Assembly (NCBI GenBank): GCA_017645485.1
Contig: JAGCOI010000168.1
Location: 1-10,111 of the forward strand
From: Alphaproteobacteria bacterium
GTDB lineage: Bacteria; Pseudomonadota; Alphaproteobacteria; RF32; CAG-239
DNA: 10,111 nt
Direction of reading: 5' to 3'
The notes under the pieces are model-generated. The model made no database searches. It saw only the letters and a program-made list of their open reading frames with translations, and had not been told where the DNA came from. Positions 1-5,700 of this stretch are shown here, in pieces. Numbering within the stretch: position 1 is the first letter of the stretch; each line of letters opens with the position of its first letter. A program made the translations under genes and the position numbers.

Positions 1-1467
1 AGTTTGCTTTATGATAATATCGTGTTGCAAAGAGAATTGAACAGATTACAGGAAGATGTTTCGGAACAGGTTCAAACGGAATTGTCGGATAAACAAACGG
101 AATTGACACGTGAATACAAAATAAATGAAGATTTGCAAAAGAATTTTAATGAGCAGACAAAGGCTTTTACGGAAGGTATGCGTATTATCGGGATAAGCTC
201 GATTTTGTCGCTTGTTTCGATTATTGTGCTCGGGTTTTTACTTCAAAGATGGGTGATTAAACCGATTAAAAGGCTTTCGGAAGTGACGAAACTTGTGTCG
301 AAGGGTGATTTTTCACACCATGTGGCCGTTGATAAAAAACAAGTGTTTTTTGATGAGTTCGATACGCTTGCAAATACATTTAATACAATGATTTCAAATA
401 TTGAACACAATATTTCCGAAATTAAAAATTCAGAGTTTTTTTTACAGTTGTTGATTGATACGATTCCTGACGGTATTCGTGTGATTGATCAGGATTATCG
501 GATTGTGCATTCAAATAAGGCATATGATATGCAATTCAGCACCGTAGGGCATACGGAAAAATGTTTTCAGGCATACGGATATGACCGGCCGTGTCCGAGA
601 AGCGTATTCAATTGTCCTTTTAAGGAAATTAAAAATTTGAACAGCAAAAGCATTTCTTTAATACAAAACGTGGACGGACGGCCTTTGTCGGTTAATGCGG
701 CGCCGCTTAAAATGGTTGGCAGTGACGGAACGGAAAGCTTTTATATTATTGAATCTATTCGTGATTTGAGTGAAGATATTCGTTTTTCACATCAGCAAAA
801 AATTGCATCATTGGGTTTTTTGGCGACATCGGTTGCCCATGAAATGAAAAATAATTTGGGTTCGATGCGTATGATTATAGAGTCGATGTTGGAAAACGAT
901 AAAGACGAGAATCAAAACAAATATTTGCGTTTGATATATGATCAATTGCTTGCAAGTATTGCGATACCTGAGAGATTATTGAAACTTGCACGGCATAACT
1001 ATGAAGCGCCGGAAGAATTTGAAGTGCAAGATTCGATAGATGAGGTTATTTCTTTGTTGGATTATGAAGCAAAACGCAACGGGGTTGCGGTTAAACGGGA
1101 TTTTGTAAAAGGTGATTGCCGTATTATGGGCAATGCGGCGGATTTTAAGATGATTATTTTAAATTTGGCACAAAATGCCGTTAAAGCCATGCCGTCCGGC
1201 GGGGTGTTGACGTTTAGGACAGGCAAAGACAGAAATTATGCCATGATAGATATTCAGGATACGGGGATAGGTATTGAAAAAAGCAAAATAAATCATATTT
1301 TTGAGCCTTTTTATTCGGACGGACAACAAAACAGGCAAAGCGGAACCGGACTCGGATTGGCCATTGTGAAATCGCTTGTCGATAAATATAAAGGGCAAAT
1401 TTTTGTGGAAAGTAATCTGCATGAGGGTACCACTTTTACAATCAAATTTCCACGTATTAAAAAATAG
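1..1467 (+). CDS. Sensor histidine kinase (TM-HAMP-PAS-HisKA-HATPase), 5' end outside window
   Basis: This is a membrane-anchored two-component sensor kinase that would autophosphorylate a histidine and pass the phosphate to a response regulator not present here. The frame is already open at base 1, so the true start and probably a first membrane helix lie upstream. Counting residues from the TTG at base 4: residues 1-58 are a charged, coil-prone segment; 61-80 form a transmembrane helix; about 81-135 are a HAMP linker (WVIKPIKRLSEVT); about 143-260 are a PAS-like sensor with three cysteines (187, 197, 204). The HisKA H-box is SVAHEMKNN with the phospho-acceptor His279 (bases 838-840). The ATPase domain shows the N-box QNAVKAM (Asn391), the G1 box DTGIGI (Asp419), an F-box (IFEPFY) and the G2 box GTGLGL (447-452). 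All key catalytic motifs are intact. It ends in TAG, 60 bp before infA. The signal sensed cannot be read from the sequence. Confidence 0.93.
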   Translation, partial: SLLYDNIVLQRELNRLQEDVSEQVQTELSDKQTELTREYKINEDLQKNFNEQTKAFTEGMRIIGISSILSLVSIIVLGFLLQRWVIKPIKRLSEVTKLVSKGDFSHHVAVDKKQVFFDEFDTLANTFNTMISNIEHNISEIKNSEFFLQLLIDTIPDGIRVIDQDYRIVHSNKAYDMQFSTVGHTEKCFQAYGYDRPCPRSVFNCPFKEIKNLNSKSISLIQNVDGRPLSVNAAPLKMVGSDGTESFYIIESIRDLSEDIRFSHQQKIASLGFLATSVAHEMKNNLGSMRMIIESMLENDKDENQNKYLRLIYDQLLASIAIPERLLKLARHNYEAPEEFEVQDSIDEVISLLDYEAKRNGVAVKRDFVKGDCRIMGNAADFKMIILNLAQNAVKAMPSGGVLTFRTGKDRNYAMIDIQDTGIGIEKSKINHIFEPFYSDGQQNRQSGTGLGLAIVKSLVDKYKGQIFVESNLHEGTTFTIKFPRIKK

Positions 1468-1527
1468 GCTTGCAAAAGGCAAAAAAAAATATTATAGAGT
1501 ATGAACGTATTGATTTAGAGGTTTTAT

Positions 1528-1749
1528 ATGAGTAAAGAAGAATTGTTGGAATTGACCGGTGAGGTTGTGGAAAAATTGCCGAACGCCATGTTTCGCGTAA
1601 AACTTGAAAACGGTGTTGAAATTTTGGCGCACACAGCCGGAAAAATGCGCAAGTTTCGCATTCGCGTGATGGTTGGTGATAAGGTGGATATTGAGATGAC
1701 ACCGTATGATTTGACCAAAGGTCGCATCACGTTCAGACATAAAGATTAA
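1528..1749 (+). CDS. infA: Translation initiation factor IF-1
   Basis: A 73-residue cytoplasmic protein that binds the 30S ribosomal A site and works with IF-2 and IF-3 during initiation. The whole length matches the single OB-fold (S1-like) family: an N-terminal [12 protein letters not shown] strand, the [13 protein letters not shown] core, the [14 protein letters not shown] segment with its basic RNA-binding residues, and the C-terminal [14 protein letters not shown]. Length is normal for the family (about 72 residues). The ATG is supported by a Shine-Dalgarno-like AGAGG at 1517-1521, six bases upstream. It ends in TAA and is followed by an intrinsic terminator, so it is the last gene of its transcript. 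It could be cotranscribed with the kinase 60 bp upstream. A separate promoter in that gap is possible (TTGCAA at 1470, TATTAT at 1490), but its 14-bp spacing is poor. Conserved sequence makes the assignment very safe. Confidence 0.98.
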   Translation: MSKEELLELTGEVVEKLPNAMFRVKLENGVEILAHTAGKMRKFRIRVMVGDKVDIEMTPYDLTKGRITFRHKD

Positions 1750-1778
1750 TTTTATTTGAAAATTTGCAGAAGATGTAT

Positions 1779-1809
1779 GCTTTCAGTGTTTATTGAAAGC
1801 CGTTTTTTT
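1779..1809 (+). terminator. Intrinsic terminator after infA
   Basis: A perfect 7-bp stem, GCTTTCA (1779-1785) pairing with TGAAAGC (1794-1800), closes an 8-base loop and is followed, after CG, by seven T residues (1803-1809). It starts 29 bp past the infA stop codon and is a standard Rho-independent terminator for infA. It separates infA from the repeat cluster and the giant gene downstream. Confidence 0.85.
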
Positions 1810-1901
1810 ATTGTGTTTTTTATAGACGAGATCAAAGGGATAAGCTCTAGGATGACGGGTATGGAGGCAGGGCGACGAAGGAGATTGCAATGACAGTCGG
1901 A

Positions 1902-1946
1902 GACTTGGGGGATTGCCACGTCGTGCGAAGCAAGCCTTGCAATGAC
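1902..1946. repeat. GATTGCC...GCAATGAC palindromic element, copy 1
   Basis: A 45-bp element with outer arms ATTGC (1912-1916) and GCAAT (1939-1943), ending in ATGAC. It matches 2084-2128 with only two differences (offset 182 bp). Its last eight bases also begin the 126-bp direct repeat, so different module types abut or overlap at the ATGAC end. Confidence 0.8.
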
Positions 1947-2064
1947 AATATAGATGGCAGGGGTGTGATGCCGAAAGAGATCCTGAAACAAGTTCAGGAT
2001 GACGAACTCCAACAAGTGGAGCGCGACGGCTTTGCCGCTTGCTCATCTTCGATTCCAGCATGAC
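1939..2064. repeat. 126-bp direct repeat, copy 1
   Basis: These 126 bases are identical to 2277-2402 (offset 338 bp) by direct reading. Identity breaks at both edges (T1938 against C2276; A2065 against G2403). The copy carries two hairpins with the same loop, ACAAG: ATCCTGAA/TTCAGGAT (1980-2000) and CTCCA/TGGAG (2007-2021). A small CGGC-TTT-GCCG palindrome follows. The perfect match implies a recent duplication or ongoing gene conversion. Confidence 0.92.
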
Positions 2065-2083
2065 AGGGTTGGGGAGGTATGAC

Positions 2084-2128
2084 GACTTAGGGGATTGCCG
2101 CGTCGTGCGAAGCAAGCCTTGCAATGAC
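2084..2128. repeat. GATTGCC...GCAATGAC palindromic element, copy 2
   Basis: The second copy of the element at 1902-1946, in the same orientation, differing at two positions (G to A at 2089 and A to G at 2100). It ends in ATGAC at 2124-2128 and is followed by an A-rich stretch. Confidence 0.8.
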
Positions 2129-2180
2129 AGGAAAGAAAAAAAGTCGGTCTAGCAACGCGATGGCAGTTAAGGTCTCGGGA

Positions 2181-2214
2181 GATTGCCACGGCGACACAGT
2201 CGCCTCGCAATGAC
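2181..2214. repeat. GATTGCC...GCAATGAC palindromic element, diverged copy 3
   Basis: A 34-bp member of the same family. The ends (GATTGCCACG and GCAATGAC) are kept, but the centre is different and forms its own perfect stem, GGCGAC (2190-2195) with GTCGCC (2199-2204) around ACA. Retention of a fold with a different core sequence suggests that structure, or a structure-recognising enzyme, is what is maintained. Confidence 0.7.
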
Positions 2215-2237
2215 AATATGATACCGTCGCCATTTGC

Positions 2238-2269
2238 GGTGAAAATAACGTTTTGAGGTTATTTTCATC
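2238..2269. repeat. Long hairpin within the repeat cluster
   Basis: GAAAATAAC (2241-2249) and GTTATTTTC (2258-2266) form a perfect 9-bp stem around an 8-base loop. The stem extends outward by T-A, G-T and G-C pairs to about 12 bp. There is no T-tract after it, so it is not a normal terminator on the + strand. It lies just before the second 126-bp copy and is unlike the GC-richer hairpins around it. Confidence 0.6.
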
Positions 2270-2276
2270 CTCATGC

Positions 2277-2402
2277 GCAATGACAATATAGATGGCAGGG
2301 GTGTGATGCCGAAAGAGATCCTGAAACAAGTTCAGGATGACGAACTCCAACAAGTGGAGCGCGACGGCTTTGCCGCTTGCTCATCTTCGATTCCAGCATG
2401 AC
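2277..2402. repeat. 126-bp direct repeat, copy 2
   Basis: Identical to 1939-2064. Here the left flank is TCATGC rather than the GATTGCC element. The right end continues straight into a second tandem unit of its last 61 bases, so this copy has grown by local duplication. Confidence 0.92.
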
Positions 2403-2458
2403 GAACTCCAACAAGTGGAGCGCGACGGCTTTGCCGCTTGCTCATCTTCTATTCCAGC
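2337..2458. repeat. 61-bp tandem repeat, two units
   Basis: Unit 1 (2337-2397) and unit 2 (2398-2458) are adjacent and differ at one base (G to T at 2450). Each begins ATGACGAACTCC and contains the CTCCA-ACAAG-TGGAG hairpin. A degenerate third module, beginning ATGAC at 2459 and followed by the next ATGAC at 2489, keeps only a CTTCTTCGATT remnant. Such a tandem could expand or contract by slippage. Confidence 0.9.
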
Positions 2459-2538
2459 ATGACAAGGTTGCTCTTCTTCGATTTTGGCATGACGGAGTGA
2501 CACAAGTGAGAGATGATGGGTGTTTGAATGAAAAAAAA

Positions 2539-2551
2539 TGTAAATATTACA
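2539..2551. promoter_or_regulatory. Short dyad upstream of the giant-gene promoter (possible operator)
   Basis: TGTAA and TTACA flank ATA in perfect dyad symmetry, about 58 bp upstream of the proposed -35 box. It could bind a dimeric regulator, but in AT-rich DNA such a short palindrome can arise by chance. The rest of 2494-2608 is AT-rich and shows nothing else I can name. Confidence 0.2.
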
Positions 2552-2608
2552 GAAATGTGAATTTTTTATAAAACGCCTGAAAAATGAGGGTTGTTTCGTA
2601 TTTTTCAC

Positions 2609-2637
2609 TTTACTTTTATGTTTTTTTTTCATAAAAT
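2609..2637 (+). promoter_or_regulatory. Predicted sigma-70-type promoter of the giant gene
   Basis: TTTACT (2609-2614, four of six matches to TTGACA) and TAAAAT (2632-2637, five of six to TATAAT) are separated by 17 bp that include a run of nine T. Transcription would start near 2644, giving a leader of about 90 bases that carries the hairpin described next. An alternative pair, TTGTTT (2591) with TTTTAT (2614), fits less well. Confidence 0.5.
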
Positions 2638-2664
2638 AATGAGCAACGACAAGTGTGCGTGCGA

Positions 2665-2708
2665 TTTTGCGCGTCTGAGATACGGACAGGTGGCGCAAGA
2701 CGCTTTTT
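2665..2708 (+). promoter_or_regulatory. Structured mRNA leader, possible attenuator
   Basis: In the predicted 5' untranslated region, TTTTGCGC (2665-2672) pairs with GCGCAAGA (2693-2700) using one G-U pair. An inner stem GTCTG/CGGAC (2673-2677 with 2683-2687) stacks on it, leaving a 5-base bulge. A competing pairing, GCGTCT (2671-2676) with AGACGC (2698-2703), is followed directly by five T residues (2704-2708), as in a terminator. The two pairings exclude each other, which is the arrangement expected of an attenuator. No known riboswitch or leader family was recognised. The Shine-Dalgarno site at 2721 lies just downstream. Confidence 0.35.
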
Positions 2709-2734
2709 CGCTTATGGAATAAGGGGATTCTGAT

Positions 2735-5700
2735 ATGGGCAATATGTCAAAGAAAATATTCGGATCAGTGGTTTTTGCTTTAGCGCTGTTTTGCTGCGCC
2801 AAAGTGGCTGTTACCGGTTTGACAACCGAGGAAAAATGTGAGGCATTGCCTGACTGTGAAGCGTTGGGGTATAAAAGAGGTAATACCGATTGTAATGAGT
2901 ATGAGCAAATCAGATGTCCGTATAATGCCGTATACAGCAAATGTGTGAATACGGATTGTGAAAAAATGGGCTTTTCCATCGGCGATAAATCCGCCTGGTG
3001 TAAGAAAGACAAAATTGTTTATTGTCCGACAGATGAAAATTATTCGCTTTGTCAGGAAGCTTGCGGTTTATGTAATCAGGGTGAAACGAATCCCGCTTGT
3101 CCTTACGGTATACAACAAATACAGGTGAAAAAAGACAGTACTTGTGAAACAGATTGCGAAACGGTCGGGTTGACCAATGATTGCGATCAGCCGTGTTATG
3201 AATGCAGAGTTTGTGAAGAAGATAAAAACAGCGGTTATATTGATGCCAAAGATCAATGCGAAGAAGATGAATATGTGGTCGGTGTTGTTAATCCGTCTTG
3301 TCCGGAAAATCTCGGTAAAGGTCAAAAATATTTGTGTAAGGTGTGTCCGGACGGTATGATTCCTGACGGGGATATGACTGACGGCAGCGATGGCAAGACA
3401 AGTTGTAAATGTGATGAAGAACATGGTTCTTATGCAAGATGTCCGACGGGTGCGGATTGTGATCGTGTGGATACATCAAGTGAATTTTCGGAATGCTATC
3501 GTCCTAAAATTGATGAAGATGAAGACGGCTGTGTTAACGGGGATAACAATCAAAAGGGCTATGTGAAATTTGTTGAGGATAATATGGATGATCACTTTGA
3601 ATATGCCAATGCCCCGGTTACGTTTATATTAAACGAAGACGGTAAAAATGTTGAAAACAAATGTGTTGAAGTTTTAGGTTGTAACAGCGAGGTTGAAGGA
3701 TCTACCCAAACGCCGAATTTTGATAACTATTTTGTAACGGATAACAGGCAATTAGGCGGTACGACATGTTCTTGGGTTTCGGGATGTAATACGGAAAATA
3801 CAAATATCAGAGAAGATAAATGTTCGACAGGGCGTGTGTTCAGCGAGGTTAAGGAAGCCGGTGGTCATAAGTGCGGTCAATGTTTGTGTGATATAGAAAG
3901 AGGTTATTATCCGAGTGCGCCGGACGGACGTATCAGTACAAGCGAAAAAATAGACGGTCAGGTTTGTTTTGTGGCAACGGCATGCGATGAAACACAAAAT
4001 TGGACGGCGGCATGGGAAGATGACCACTTTAATTATGACAAGAAAGATGAGGGCGACGGATTGTTGCCGGCTTGCCGCAAAATTTTGGGATGTAACGGGA
4101 ACAAAGATGCGGCAAACAGTGAGAATAAGTATGATGCGAACTATTTTTCCATTGTGGAAGTTTCAAATGCCAACACAACATGTTATTATGTAAACGGGTG
4201 TAAGGAAGGAAAGGTAACTTCATGTGATGCAAGTCAGGGTTTAAGATGGAAAAAGCTTTCAGCTACGTCTTCGGATTATAAAGAAGTTGCACAACTTAAT
4301 TTACGGTGCGGTACGTGCGAGTGCGATGTTTCGAGGGGCTATTATGCAAACGGATGCCCCGAAGGTGCCGTTTGTACGCAAGTCGGCGGATGTTATAAGG
4401 TTGAGGCAGATACTTGTGCCGAGGGTTATGTAAAGCCCGATGAAGCAGACAGTGTGCATTTTCAAATAGGTGTGGTCAAGAAGTTTACGGGCTCAGACGG
4501 AAACGAAGTTTCATGCCGAAAAGTTAACGGATGTAATTCAAATAAGGGGGCAACTGAAAATGCTGCGGATTTACAGGATGATTTGAAATATTTCGATGTT
4601 GCTTCCAAAACGCTCGGTACAAAGACATGTTATTGGCGCACCGGCTGCCGATATGTTGAAAAGGGCGGAGATTGCGGTGCAGGCTATCTTAAAGGAGAAT
4701 GCTCTGAAGGTAAAACAACGGATAATGCCCGATCAAAGGTATGCTGTTTATGTGCAACAGCGACCTGTGAGACAGGGACGAGTATTTATCCGGTTGAAAA
4801 GAAGACTTATCAATGCACAACCAGCGGGCAAAGCGGGGATAAACCTTGTTATGCCTGCACGTGTGCAAAAGATTATTGCGGCAGCGGATGTAATACGAAA
4901 TTAAGTGCGTGTGATGCAAATAAATATAAATACGATAAAGTTGCCAATGCCAAAATGGGCTCAAAATGCGAGACGATTTCTCGAAATGAAAATTACAGCT
5001 GTGTTTATGAAGGCGTTAAATATGACAGTTTTGAATGTAATGACGGATTTAAGAAAAACGGTAATGAATGCGTTGCCAAAACATGTGAGGAAGATTATGG
5101 CTTAAAATCCGCACCGTCAAGTGATGTGACGCAAACATCAAAAGGAACGATTGAAAAAATCGGCAATCGATTTGAGGTTTGTTATTCTTACCAAACGAAA
5201 GAATGCCAAGATTATTATATGCTTACGTTTGCAGAAAAAGAGGCGATTACAGACGACGGTATTCGGGCCAGATGCCAAGAGATAGATCCGGTTTCAGGTT
5301 TGCACTGTTACAGCTGCGAAAATAAGGGCGGTAGTCAATGTGTGTATAAATTTAAGGATGCAAACGGTCAGAATCAAACGCAGAATATGACGGTTAATAT
5401 TTGCGGTGATGAATATAAATATGAAGCGCAAGACGGTATGGTTTTGAGAACCGGGGACAGATGTATTAACGTTGTTAAAAGAGGCGGTGATTTGTGTGCC
5501 GTTAAGACGCTTTATAAGGACTTTGCGTGTAAAGACGGTTGGCAAATTCAAGAAGACAGTGAGGGTAATGCTCTCGGGTGCATACCGGTAACGTGCGAAA
5601 GCAAGAAAGAGACGGTTACAATCAATAATACGGATACGCAAGTGACCATGTCGGAAGCAGAGTGCGATACGGCGGGTTGGCGGACATGTGCCAGCAAAGA

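Larger units (their letters stand above)
1852..2493. repeat. Cluster of polar intergenic palindromic repeats (ATGAC-ended modules)
   Basis: This stretch has no supportable gene. It is a mosaic of short imperfect palindromes, each ending in ATGAC on the + strand. I count 13 copies, starting at 1852, 1890, 1942, 1999, 2060, 2079, 2124, 2210, 2280, 2337, 2398, 2459 and 2489, and no GTCAT on the same strand. Read on the - strand, modules begin GTCATTGC, GTCATCCTGAAC or GTCATGCTGGAATC. These are forms I recognise as widespread REP-like intergenic repeats, often mis-annotated as small proteins. Three module types alternate: the GATTGCC-to-GCAATGAC type, the CCTGAA/TTCAGG hairpin type, and the CTCCA/TGGAG hairpin type. 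Small frames crossing it in both directions are repeat artefacts. Flanking bases 1810-1851 hold nothing I can recognise. Confidence 0.85.

Noticed and set aside
1470..1495. Separate promoter for infA (TTGCAA and TATTAT)
   Set aside because: The boxes are reasonable but the spacing is only 14 bp. The A-rich gap after the kinase gene makes chance matches likely.
1939..2458. CRISPR array
   Set aside because: Repeat units are of different types and lengths with no regular unique spacers, and no cas genes are present.
1752..2571. Small ORFs of 64-113 codons in both directions across the intergenic region
   Set aside because: They are translations of the palindromic repeats (for example LNLFQDLF and HPELVSGS peptides), which are known annotation artefacts, and they lack ribosome-binding sites.
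2639..2722. 27-codon leader ORF directly before the giant gene
   Set aside because: It has no Shine-Dalgarno site, and its ATG lies upstream of the predicted transcription start near 2644. The base composition is better explained by the leader hairpin.
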